From NCBI GenBank assembly GCA_016794785.1, contig JAEUHC010000014.1, forward strand, positions 186,001 through 250,000: a DNA stretch of 64,000 nucleotides. The letters run 5' to 3'. Positions 43,423-52,117 of the stretch are shown piece after piece (the first letter of the stretch is position 1; each line of letters begins with the position of its first letter). Source of the stretch: Opitutaceae bacterium (lineage in GTDB: Bacteria > Verrucomicrobiota > Verrucomicrobiia > Opitutales > Opitutaceae). The notes under the pieces were generated by a model. That model was not told the origin of the DNA, ran no database searches, and was given only the letters and a program-made list of their open reading frames with translations. The position numbers were made by a program, and so were the translations under genes.

Positions 43423-43460
43423 CGCGATATGGGCGGGGCGCGGAGTAGCCGGTTTTATCT

Positions 43461-44012
43461 TCAGCCCTGCACGGCGCCCATCTTCTCGCCCTCGAGTTCG
43501 TAGAGCCCGGTCATGTAGCCGTTCTCGAACATCGCGCCGACCTTCAGTTCGCCGTAAAATTCCACCGGCACATCCATCATCGGCTGCACGCCCTTCTTCA
43601 TCTTCACGACCACCCACTCGTTCATGCTGGGCACCGTGCCAAAGCAGCACGCCATCGTGTTGCGCATGAGGAGGAATTCCGTGACGAGGCCCTTGTCCAT
43701 CTTCACCGGCACCATGTAGCCCGTGATCACGGCCTTCTTGCCGTTCCACGACTTCACCATCGCGGGGATCTGCTCCTCGCCCGTCGGCGGCTTCGCCTTC
43801 GGATCCGCGGCGGGATCGAAGGGCGGCGGGTTGAAGGGATACGATGCGAGCTGCTCAAAGCCGAGCTTCAGGTAGCCGTTCTCCACGGCCGGAGCGGTCA
43901 GCGGGGCGGCGGGCTTGGCCGGGGCCTCGCCCTCCGCCGCCCACAGCGCGAGCGGCATCGCTAGAAGGACTGCGACCAACGGGGCGGCGATCAAAGAGGA
44001 CGTCTTCTTCAT
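43461..44012 (-). CDS. DUF3299 exported protein
   Basis: This 183-residue protein has a signal peptide (residues 1-25). The domain begins after a Pro/Ala-rich linker: 'AMVKSWNGKKAVITGYMVPVKMDKG', 'EFLLMRNTMACCFGTVPSMNEWVVVKM' and 'PVEFYGELKVG'. This is DUF3299, with the conserved Cys pair 'ACCFG'. It is third after an ABC ATPase (45290) and permease (44088) on the same strand. In Pseudomonas and Vibrio the same three families form an operon reported to be under zinc (Zur) control, so a role linked to metal handling or an ABC complex is plausible. The DUF2796 partner of those operons is not present here. Confidence 0.88.
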   Translation of the reverse strand: MKKTSSLIAAPLVAVLLAMPLALWAAEGEAPAKPAAPLTAPAVENGYLKLGFEQLASYPFNPPPFDPAADPKAKPPTGEEQIPAMVKSWNGKKAVITGYMVPVKMDKGLVTEFLLMRNTMACCFGTVPSMNEWVVVKMKKGVQPMMDVPVEFYGELKVGAMFENGYMTGLYELEGEKMGAVQG

Positions 44013-44087
44013 GGTGGCCGCACGCTACAAAGGAGCCGCCCCGCGTCAAAGCGTTCCGCGCATTGTCCGTCCGCCGCTTCGCCGGGC

Positions 44088-45289
44088 TCAGGAGACCGGC
44101 GCGAGCGTCTCGGCCACGGGCGTGCGATACGCCTTCAGCGCCGGCACGATGCCGCCCAGCGCACACAGCCCGATCATCGCCACCGGACAGATCCATAGCA
44201 CCGGATGCCACGCGCCGATCTCCAGCACCACCCCCGTCTGCGCCCGGATGAGGCCCGCGACGCCCGCATACAGCCCGAGATAAAACAGCCACCCCACCGC
44301 CGCGCCGAGCGCGCCGATGCACGCCGCCTCCGCCAGCACCGCACCGAAGATCGTCCGCCGCTTGGCGCCGAGCGCGCGCAAGATCGCAAGGTCGCGGCGG
44401 CGCGCGCTCATCGAATTGTAGATGCTGGCCACGACCGAGGCCGCCGCCACCAGCGCCACGAGGTAGGCCACGAGGGTCAGCACATGGTCGAACCAGGCGA
44501 TCTTCCCAAACAGCTCCGCCACGATCGCGCCCACCGGAAAGGCCAGCGTGAGGCGGTTGCCCTGCTTGTTGTAGAGCATGTCGAGCTGGAGCCCCGCCAT
44601 CGGCGAGCGGAATTGGAGCAGCACGGCGCTCACATCCGTCGCCGCCTTGGCATCGTGCCCGCTCATCGTCTGCAGGCCGCGCAACGGCAGCCACACCACG
44701 CGATCCGCCGGCGTGTTCGTCGGCTCGAGGATGCCGGTGACGGTGAACACATCCGCGTGCTCCGCCTTGGCGTCGAACGCGAGCCCGTGAAACGGCTTGA
44801 AGGTGTCGCCCACCTTCAGCCCGAGGCGCTGGGCCGCGAAGCTGCCGGCCAGCGCCTCCTTGGCCTCGGCGTTGAAGATTTTTCCGCCCGACTGCACCAC
44901 GAATTTTTTCCCCGGCGCCAGCTCCACCTGCGTGAACAGCTCCGGCACGGTGCCGACCAGCCGATACCCGCGCAGGTTGTCGCCCACCGCGATCGGGATC
45001 GCGGTCTTCACCATCGGATGGCGGCGGATGGCCTCGAAGTCCGCGGCGGCCACGTTGCCCGGCGAGGCCTCGAGGTGGAAAATCGCGTTGAGCACGAGCT
45101 GGAGCTTCGAGCCGCGCGCGCCGAGCACCGCGTCGAACCCCGTGGTCGTCTGCGTGAACGCCGCCTGCGACTGCGTCTTCACCATCCACACGCACATCAG
45201 CAGCCCGCAGGCGAGCGCGATGCTCCCCGCGGTGATGACGGTCGAGAGCGCGTGCTGCCGCAGCGAGCGGCGGATGAGCAGCGGCAGGG

Positions 45290-45293
<4 letters not shown>
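44088..45293 (-). CDS. ABC transporter permease, FtsX/MacB-like
   Basis: This is a 401-residue protein with an N-terminal transmembrane helix (about 15-38), a large periplasmic domain, and three C-terminal helices (about 272-295, 320-345 and 358-385). 'SIYNSMSARRRDLAILRALGAKRRTIF' is the FtsX-family coupling motif just after the second helix. The layout matches LolC/MacB-type permeases that act on periplasmic substrates rather than moving solutes across the inner membrane. Its ATG overlaps the ATPase stop by four bases (ATGA, 45290-45293). It works with that ATPase and probably with the DUF3299 protein downstream. Confidence 0.92.
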
Positions 45294-45964
<671 letters not shown>

Positions 45965-46056
45965 GGCGGGGGAGAGTTGGTGCTGATTCTTTTCAAAGCT
46001 CAAGCGCCTGTATGCAACCGGGCCCAAATACGGCGGACACTCGCACCCATTCGACC

Positions 46057-46072
46057 CAGTGCGATCGCACTG
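46057..46072. promoter_or_regulatory. Perfect 16-base palindrome in a divergent promoter region
   Basis: CAGTGCGATCGCACTG is its own reverse complement over all 16 bases. It lies about 93 bases upstream of the ABC ATPase start and 133 bases upstream of the Ig-protein start. The symmetry and position suit a dimeric repressor or metalloregulator, but it does not match a standard Fur, Zur or LacI site that I know. Confidence 0.5.
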
Positions 46073-46204
46073 CTAGGCGTAAAATTCACCGGCCGCTGGC
46101 GCGAAACGTCCGTGCGTCGCCGAACCACCGGTCCACCGTGCTGTCCCTAGCCCTCTCGCTTCGGCACCACCACGCCACGATCGCCTGCCAAAATACTTCG
46201 CATC

Positions 46205-47920
46205 ATGAAAACCCACACTTATCTCGGCCTCACGCTGGCCGGTGCATTCGCCGCGCTGACTTCCGCCGCCGCTTTCGCGCAAGCGCCCGCAATCACCGCC
46301 CAACCCGCCGCGATGAGCGTCGCGGCCGGCGGCACCGCGAATCTCAGCGTCACTGCCACCGGCGCCGCGCCCCTCACCTACGCGTGGTTCAAGGAAGCCC
46401 GGCTCGTCTCCTTCGGCGCCAACGCCGCGCTCACGATCACCTCGGCCAATCCCGGCGATGCCGGCGCGTATCGTGTCGTAGTCTCCAACGCCGCAGGCTC
46501 GGCGGTTTCCGATTCCGTCGTGCTCACCGTCACAGGCGCGGGCAACAGCGGCGGCACCGTCACCCCGCCTCCCTTCGGCACCTCGCCCGCCATCACGACG
46601 CAACCGGCGCCATTGCAGCTCGCCGCCGGCGCCAATGCCACCTTCGCCGTCGTCGCCACCGGCACCGCGCCGCTGCGCTACCAGTGGCTGAAGAACGGCC
46701 GCGCGATCAACAACGCCACGGGCGCCGCGCTCACGCTCACGTCCGTGAAAATCGACGACGCCGCGGTTTACTCCGTGGCGATTTCAAATTCCGCCGGCAC
46801 GCTTAAGTCCGCTCCGGCGTCGCTCACGGTCGGCGCGATCACGACCGCGCCTGCGAGCCAGACCGTCAACGCCGGCACCGAGGCCCGGCTCACTGTGACC
46901 GCTCCCGGCGCGGCGCTCACCTACCAGTGGAAATTCAACGGCCGCACGCTCAAGGGCGCCACGGCGGCCACGCTCACGCTGCCGAATGTCGGAGTCACGG
47001 CGGGCGGCGACTACACGGTCACCGTCTCCAACGCCAGTGGGCCGCTCGGCGCCTCCGCCGCCGCGCTCGCGATCCGCACGGATGCGCGGCTCGTCAACAT
47101 CGCGACGCGCGGCCACGTGGGCGACGACGACGAGGTGCTCATCAGTGGCTTCGTAATCCGCGGCACCGGCACCAAAAAAATCCTCGCGCGCGCCGTCGGC
47201 CCCACGCTCGGCACGCAATTCGGCGTCGCCGGTGCGCTAGCCGCGCCGAAGCTCACGCTCCATCGCGGCCCGACCGTCGTGGACACCAACTCCGGCTGGG
47301 GCGGCTCCGCCGCGCTCGCCGGGGCGTTCACCCAGGTCGGCGCGTTCCCTTTACCCGCCGCCTCCGCCGACGCCGCGATCCTCGCGAACCTCGGCCCGGC
47401 GAATTATGGCGCGATCGTCACCGCGCCCAGGGGCCAGGAAGGTGTCGCGCTGATCGAAATCTATGATGCCGACACCGGCACGCCCGCCGGCGAGATCATC
47501 AACATCTCCACGCGCGCCCTCGTGGGCTCCGAGGTTGCCAACACCCTGATCGCCGGCTTCGCCATCAGCGGCACCACTTCGGACACCGTGCTTGTGCGCG
47601 GCGTCGGCCCGAGCCTCGGCACGCTCTTCGGGATGCGCCGCGCCCTCGGCGCCTCGCATATCCGGGTTTATGATTCCAAGGGCGTCGAGGTCGCCGCCAA
47701 CACCGAGTGGGGCAAGGGCCCGCGCGGCAACGACCGTGACGAGGACCACGAGGACGACATTGACGACGCCTGCGATCGCGTGGGCGCGTGGCGCCTGCCG
47801 CGCGGCTCCACCGACTCCGCGCTGCTGCTCACGCTCGCGCCCGGGGTTTATTCGGTGCACGTCACCGGCGTGCGCAACGCCACCGGCATCGCGATGGTCG
47901 AGGTGTTCGAAGTGCGCTGA
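46205..47920 (+). CDS. Secreted Ig-repeat protein with duplicated C-terminal domain (571 aa)
   Basis: The signal peptide (residues 1-25) is followed by three Ig-like domains at about 28-110, 127-209 and 211-290. These carry 'YAWFKEARL', 'YQWLKNGRA' and 'YQWKFNGRT' strands and 'YRVVVSNAAG'-type ends. Two copies of one further domain follow, at about 295-425 and 432-571. Each has the core 'LISGFVIRGTGTK' / 'LIAGFAISGTTSD' plus 'RAVGPTLG' / 'RGVGPSLG'. The same domain ends the giant protein at 1-5291. An acidic run (residues about 510-521, Asp/Glu-rich) interrupts the second copy and could bind calcium. A surface or extracellular role is inferred. Confidence 0.88.
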   Translation: MKTHTYLGLTLAGAFAALTSAAAFAQAPAITAQPAAMSVAAGGTANLSVTATGAAPLTYAWFKEARLVSFGANAALTITSANPGDAGAYRVVVSNAAGSAVSDSVVLTVTGAGNSGGTVTPPPFGTSPAITTQPAPLQLAAGANATFAVVATGTAPLRYQWLKNGRAINNATGAALTLTSVKIDDAAVYSVAISNSAGTLKSAPASLTVGAITTAPASQTVNAGTEARLTVTAPGAALTYQWKFNGRTLKGATAATLTLPNVGVTAGGDYTVTVSNASGPLGASAAALAIRTDARLVNIATRGHVGDDDEVLISGFVIRGTGTKKILARAVGPTLGTQFGVAGALAAPKLTLHRGPTVVDTNSGWGGSAALAGAFTQVGAFPLPAASADAAILANLGPANYGAIVTAPRGQEGVALIEIYDADTGTPAGEIINISTRALVGSEVANTLIAGFAISGTTSDTVLVRGVGPSLGTLFGMRRALGASHIRVYDSKGVEVAANTEWGKGPRGNDRDEDHEDDIDDACDRVGAWRLPRGSTDSALLLTLAPGVYSVHVTGVRNATGIAMVEVFEVR

Positions 47921-47959
47921 GCCGCATCGGACAGTGGCGCGCGTTGACCCCAGCGTGCC

Positions 47960-47980
47960 GCCGCCGCTACTGTCGGCGGC
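47960..47980 (+). other. Hairpin directly abutting a GTG start
   Basis: GCCGCCG / CGGCGGC form a 7-base stem with a 7-base loop, ending on the base before the GTG at 47981. On mRNA it would cover the usual ribosome-binding zone, where no purine-rich site is seen. Confidence 0.4.
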
Positions 47981-48811
47981 GTGAGCACCAACCCCGGTTC
48001 CCGTTTTCGCGCCGCCCTCGCCGCCGAGCGCCCGCTCCAGATCGCCGGCGCGATCAATGCCTACGCCGCGCTCCTCGCCCAGCGCGCCGGTTTCCGCGCC
48101 CTCTACCTCTCCGGCGCCGGCGTCGCCAACCACTCGCTCGGCATCCCCGACACCGGCGAGACCACGCTCGCCGACGTGCTCACCGACGCCCGCCGCATCA
48201 CGCGCCGCGTCGATCTCCCTCTTCTCGTCGATATCGACACGGGCTGGGACGACCCCGCCCTCGCCGTCCGCGATCTCGCCGCCGTCGGCGTCGCTGCCGT
48301 GCACCTCGAGGACCAGATTCCCGCAAAACTCTGCGGCCATCTGCCGGGCAAACAACTCGTGCCCACCGCCACCATGTGCGATCGCGTGCGCGCCGCCGTC
48401 GCCGGCAAACCGGACCGCGACTTCGTCGTCCTGGCCCGCACCGATGCCGCCGCCGTCGAAGGCCTCCCCGCCGCGATCGCGCGCGCCCAAGCCTACGTCG
48501 CCGCCGGCGCCGACATGATTTTCGCCGAGGCTCTGCGCACGCTCGAAGACTACCGTGCGTTCACCTCCGCGATCAAAGCCCCCGTGCTCGCGAACCTGAC
48601 CGAGTTTGGCCAGACGCCGCTCTTCACGCTCGAGGAACTCCGCTCCGCCGGTCTCGCGCTAGCGCTCTACCCGCTGAGCGCCAGTCGCGCCGCCGCCGCC
48701 GCATCGCTCGAGGTTTATGCCACCATCCGCCGCGACGGCACCCAGCGCAGCGTCGTGGGAAAAATGCAGCCCCGCGCCCAGCTCTACGACGTGCTCGGCT
48801 ACAAGGCGTGA
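47981..48811 (+). CDS. prpB: Methylisocitrate lyase / PEP mutase family protein
   Basis: This 276-residue TIM-barrel enzyme has 'INAYAALLAQRAGFRALYLSG', 'LVDIDTGWDDPALAVRDL' with metal-binding Asp, 'VHLEDQ' and the signature 'KLCGHLPGK', a variant of the lyase K(K/R)CGH loop with the catalytic Cys kept. 'VLARTDA' and 'FAEALRTLEDYRAF' complete the pattern. PrpB splits 2-methylisocitrate into pyruvate and succinate in propionate breakdown. No prpC or prpD is adjacent, so another lyase of the superfamily is possible. The GTG start follows a hairpin closely and has no clear ribosome-binding site, though the N-terminus aligns well with the family. Confidence 0.85.
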   Translation: MSTNPGSRFRAALAAERPLQIAGAINAYAALLAQRAGFRALYLSGAGVANHSLGIPDTGETTLADVLTDARRITRRVDLPLLVDIDTGWDDPALAVRDLAAVGVAAVHLEDQIPAKLCGHLPGKQLVPTATMCDRVRAAVAGKPDRDFVVLARTDAAAVEGLPAAIARAQAYVAAGADMIFAEALRTLEDYRAFTSAIKAPVLANLTEFGQTPLFTLEELRSAGLALALYPLSASRAAAAASLEVYATIRRDGTQRSVVGKMQPRAQLYDVLGYKA

Positions 48812-48827
48812 ACGTGAAGCCTTGGCC

Positions 48828-51005
48828 CTACTGCGCCGCGGACGCGGCCGATAGGCGATAGACGTCCATGCGAGCGTTGGTGAAGACCAGATGGCACTGC
48901 GCAACGGGCACCTGCGCGCCATCGCTCAAGCTCCGATCGCGGAGGATGTAGCTCGGACCGTCGCTCACGGTCGCGGGCCTAAGCTCGCGGCCGCGGTAGA
49001 AAAAATTCGAGGCGAGATTGGCGCGGATGCGGTGGCGCGTGGTGTCGAGGTGGTAGTTGGGGCCCTCGAACCACAGCCGCCGTTCCGACAGCGCCGAGTA
49101 GTAGAAATGCACCCCCATGAGCGTGCGATCGAGGGCGCCCCAGTGGTCCTTCTTCATGTTTTCCGGCGTGAAGGCGTTGGCGACGAGCACCGCGTTGGGC
49201 TCCGTGTGTTCCCGCACCCAGAGCATCGCCTCGCGAAGGTCACGCATGTAGGCGTCGGGCTTGAGGTCGGTGGACGTCTGCAGCCACTCGCGGAAGCTTG
49301 TGTAGTTGCGCTGCGCCCAGAGGGAGGTCTGCACGCCCAGCACGACGAGCAAGGCCGCCACCCCGCCCGCGCCCAGCAGCAGATTCCGCCCCGCCGCAAA
49401 ACGGGCCGCCGCCTCGGCCGGCCGTCGCTGCGCCCACCAAACCCCTGCCCGCCGCGCGAGTCCGACCACAAACGCCGCCGCCAGCACCGCCATCGGCAGC
49501 CGGATCATCAGGAAGAGGTAGAGCTCGCCGTGGCTGTTCAGCTCCATCAGCAGGCCCATGCCCGCGCTCGCCACGAAAAACGCCCCGAGCCACGAGGCCA
49601 GCCGCGGATCGCCGCCGCGCCGATCCCCCGCGATCAGATAGGGGATCGCGAGCAAACGCACTCCGCATGTGCCCATGAAGACCACGACCGCGCATGCGCT
49701 CATCGCGATCGACTTGGCGGCCGCGGCCGGGAGCCATTCCGCGAGCCAGCGCTGCCAGATCGGCAGGTGCTCTTTCCAGAAGGACGTGACCTCGAAGATA
49801 TGGAACGGGCGCCACGCCGCGTCACCCGAGCGCCACGCCGACATCGCGGGCAGATAGACAATCGCAAACGCGAGCGTGAGCCCCGCCGCAAACGCCACCA
49901 AGCGCCACGGCAGCCGGCCCTCGCGCCACCAGCGCCACGCCGCCCACACGCCGAGCGCCGCCAGCACCACCGGCACCACCGTGCCCTTGGCCCCGGTGGT
50001 CGCCGCCCCGAGCAGCACCAGCCAGGCGGCATGCCCCGGATCGAAGCGCGCGAGCCGGGCGCAGCGTGCCACCGCGATGAGCAGCGCGCCGCAAAAGATC
50101 ATGCCGAAAAAAAACGTCGGGCTCACAAACAGCCAGCGCACAAACAGCCCGAGGAACATCGGCGCGCCATAGCTCGGCGCAAACGACACCTCGCTCGCCA
50201 CCATGAGGAGAAAGGCCGCCACGACTCCGCCCCACGGGTTGCGCGACACCGCGCGGCCAAGCACGAAGGCTTGGGTGACCAGCACCGCGCCCATCGGCAC
50301 CGCGATCAACCGCAGCAGCACTTCGGCGATCTCCACGCCCGCGGTCGCGGAGGCCGCCGCCGCGTGGACCATCATGAAGTAGTGGTATTGCAGCGGCGTG
50401 CCCGCGAGGCTCGGGTCGTCGAGCGGCCAGTTGTTTTTGATCACGGACGCCCGGCTCACGAGATAGACCCAGTCGTGAAAAATCGCGCGGGTCGGCAGCC
50501 CGCCGGCCAGCGGCGACTCCGCGAACATCTGGCTCGCCGCCACCAAGGCGGCGGCCAGCAACGCCACCGCCATCCCCAGCGCGGGGCCGGCATGGTGCGC
50601 GGTGATCCGCGCGCGCACCGGCCAATGCCCGTTCACGATTCGCGCCGCCACCGCGAGCCCCGCCCAGCCGAGCGGCGCCCACAGATAGGCGCCCTTCATT
50701 CCCAGCGCCGAGCAGGCGATGTAGGAAAAAATCTCGATCGCGAAACCCGTCGGCACGCCGAGCGCAATCGCAAGGCTAAGCGACAGCGGGCCCTTGTTGA
50801 CGAAATAAAGCCCGACCACGCCGGGCAGCACGACATAGCACGCGAGGTAGCTGGCGTAACCGGCAAGCGTGCCCACTTGGTAGCTGCACGCGCGCGCCAC
50901 GATGAGTCCGGTCACCGCGAGGACCAACGCCGTCGCGCCCCACAAGGGTGCGGACAAGGCCTTGGTCCGACGGGACGGAAACACTAGCCGCTGGAGCGAC
51001 AACAC
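48828..51005 (-). CDS. Polytopic membrane protein, possibly GT-C glycosyltransferase-like
   Basis: From GTG 51005 (ATG 51080 is the alternative, with an implausible Pro-rich lead) the protein has about 725 residues and at least twelve hydrophobic helices. A charged loop after the early helices holds 'HDWVYLVSRASVIKNNWPLDDPSLAGTPLQYHYFMMVHAA'. Its Asp/His content and place resemble the catalytic first loop of GT-C-fold membrane glycosyltransferases. The C-terminal 180 residues form a soluble domain ('ALDRTLMGVHFYYSALSERRLWFEGPNY'). It may transfer a sugar from a polyprenyl carrier at the inner membrane; I cannot name the family. It is convergent with the prpB-like gene, separated by 16 bases. 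Confidence 0.75.
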   Translation of the reverse strand: MLSLQRLVFPSRRTKALSAPLWGATALVLAVTGLIVARACSYQVGTLAGYASYLACYVVLPGVVGLYFVNKGPLSLSLAIALGVPTGFAIEIFSYIACSALGMKGAYLWAPLGWAGLAVAARIVNGHWPVRARITAHHAGPALGMAVALLAAALVAASQMFAESPLAGGLPTRAIFHDWVYLVSRASVIKNNWPLDDPSLAGTPLQYHYFMMVHAAAASATAGVEIAEVLLRLIAVPMGAVLVTQAFVLGRAVSRNPWGGVVAAFLLMVASEVSFAPSYGAPMFLGLFVRWLFVSPTFFFGMIFCGALLIAVARCARLARFDPGHAAWLVLLGAATTGAKGTVVPVVLAALGVWAAWRWWREGRLPWRLVAFAAGLTLAFAIVYLPAMSAWRSGDAAWRPFHIFEVTSFWKEHLPIWQRWLAEWLPAAAAKSIAMSACAVVVFMGTCGVRLLAIPYLIAGDRRGGDPRLASWLGAFFVASAGMGLLMELNSHGELYLFLMIRLPMAVLAAAFVVGLARRAGVWWAQRRPAEAAARFAAGRNLLLGAGGVAALLVVLGVQTSLWAQRNYTSFREWLQTSTDLKPDAYMRDLREAMLWVREHTEPNAVLVANAFTPENMKKDHWGALDRTLMGVHFYYSALSERRLWFEGPNYHLDTTRHRIRANLASNFFYRGRELRPATVSDGPSYILRDRSLSDGAQVPVAQCHLVFTNARMDVYRLSAASAAQ

Positions 51006-51153
51006 AGTCAGGGGTTGGGTTGGAGTGGTGGGTCTGCAACCACCGCGGGGGAGAGGCGGCAGATGGTTTCCGGACGGCATTCGCAGCGCCGCTGGACAAC
51101 GCCATCAGTCAAAATTCCAGCAGCCCGAAAGCAACCCGAATATCTCGCGCAAC

Positions 51154-51903
51154 TCAGACCTTTACCACCCGGGTGCCCGCGATCTGGTCATGCAGGCAGC
51201 GCTCGTCATCGCGGAAGATCATGCACCAGTCGACGAGGTGAAAAGCCGGCCGAAGCATGATGCCGAAGAACGGCACCAGCGAAGCCGCGATGCCGATCAC
51301 CGTGATGAGCAGCTCGCGCATCAGCCAGCCGTTCACCAAGCCGGCCGCACTGCCGTCGACCTTCACCACGCGGAGGCCGAGGAGCCGCTTGCCGATCGAC
51401 TGCCCGCGCACCGCGAGCATCCACGCCTGGATCACGGTGACCGCGAGCGCGCACAAGACCAGGAGACCGGTGCCGAGCAGCAGCCGCGGGAGATCGAGCT
51501 GGCTGATGTCCGGCTGCTCGCCTTGGCCGCTCTCGACGACGAGTTTGACCAGTTCCATCATCTGCGGCCAGAGCACGACCATGCCGGGGATGGAGGCGAT
51601 GAGATCGATGCCCCAGTCGATCATGCGGGCCATGAGACGGGACCCTCGGTCCGCCTGGACGAGCCCGGAGCGCACAGGTTCCGCCTCCGCGAACGCGGGC
51701 GGCTGTGCCGGGGTGAGCGGCGGGGGCAAGACGGCCGGGGCCGGCGCAAACTCCGCAAAGTCGCCGAGTCGCCGCCACTCCTCGGCGCCATCGGCCCGGG
51801 CTTTGGTCTCGAGGTTGGCCCGCCCTGCCTTGATCCAACTGCGGATCTGCTCCGCCGTGGCGGGACCATACTCCCTGCCGTCGCCGCCGATGATGGTGAA
51901 CAT
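51154..51903 (-). CDS. GYF-like plus RDD membrane protein
   Basis: From ATG 51903 the protein has 249 residues. The N-terminal domain 'FTIIGGDGREYGPATAEQIRSWIKAGRANLET' is a GYF_2 module, which binds peptides on the cytoplasmic side. After a Pro-rich linker comes an RDD domain: 'GSRLMARMIDWGIDLIASIPGMVVL', a middle helix, 'GQSIGKRLLGLRVVKVDG' and 'FRDDERCLHDQIAGTRVV'. Three or four transmembrane helices are present. RDD proteins are linked to ion or small-molecule transport, but the function here is unknown. The frame is open upstream to 52101, but that stretch is not part of the domain and includes the terminator region of the next gene. Confidence 0.85.
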   Translation of the reverse strand: MFTIIGGDGREYGPATAEQIRSWIKAGRANLETKARADGAEEWRRLGDFAEFAPAPAVLPPPLTPAQPPAFAEAEPVRSGLVQADRGSRLMARMIDWGIDLIASIPGMVVLWPQMMELVKLVVESGQGEQPDISQLDLPRLLLGTGLLVLCALAVTVIQAWMLAVRGQSIGKRLLGLRVVKVDGSAAGLVNGWLMRELLITVIGIAASLVPFFGIMLRPAFHLVDWCMIFRDDERCLHDQIAGTRVVKV

Positions 51904-52061
51904 GCCGCCAGCGAAGAGGCCGGCGCGCGGTCCGTCAACGGCGGGGACGGCAAACCGTTTGCAGCGAGCAGGCAGACCCTCGACTCCCGCACCCGAGCCA
52001 AACGGTCGCTTGCCGAGAAGAGCCCCGCCCGCCTTCGGCGCTACTGACTTGGAGCACTTAC

Positions 52062-52093
52062 AAAAAAAGGGCGGACCCAGATGGGCCCGCCCT
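52062..52093 (-). terminator. Rho-independent terminator after the iron-type TonB receptor
   Basis: On the minus strand an 11-base stem AGGGCGGGCCC / GGGTCCGCCCT (one G-T pair) with a 4-base loop is followed by seven T residues. It starts about 24 bases after the receptor's stop codon. Confidence 0.93.
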
Positions 52094-52117
52094 GAACTCA
52101 TGCGCCAGACTGCGCGC

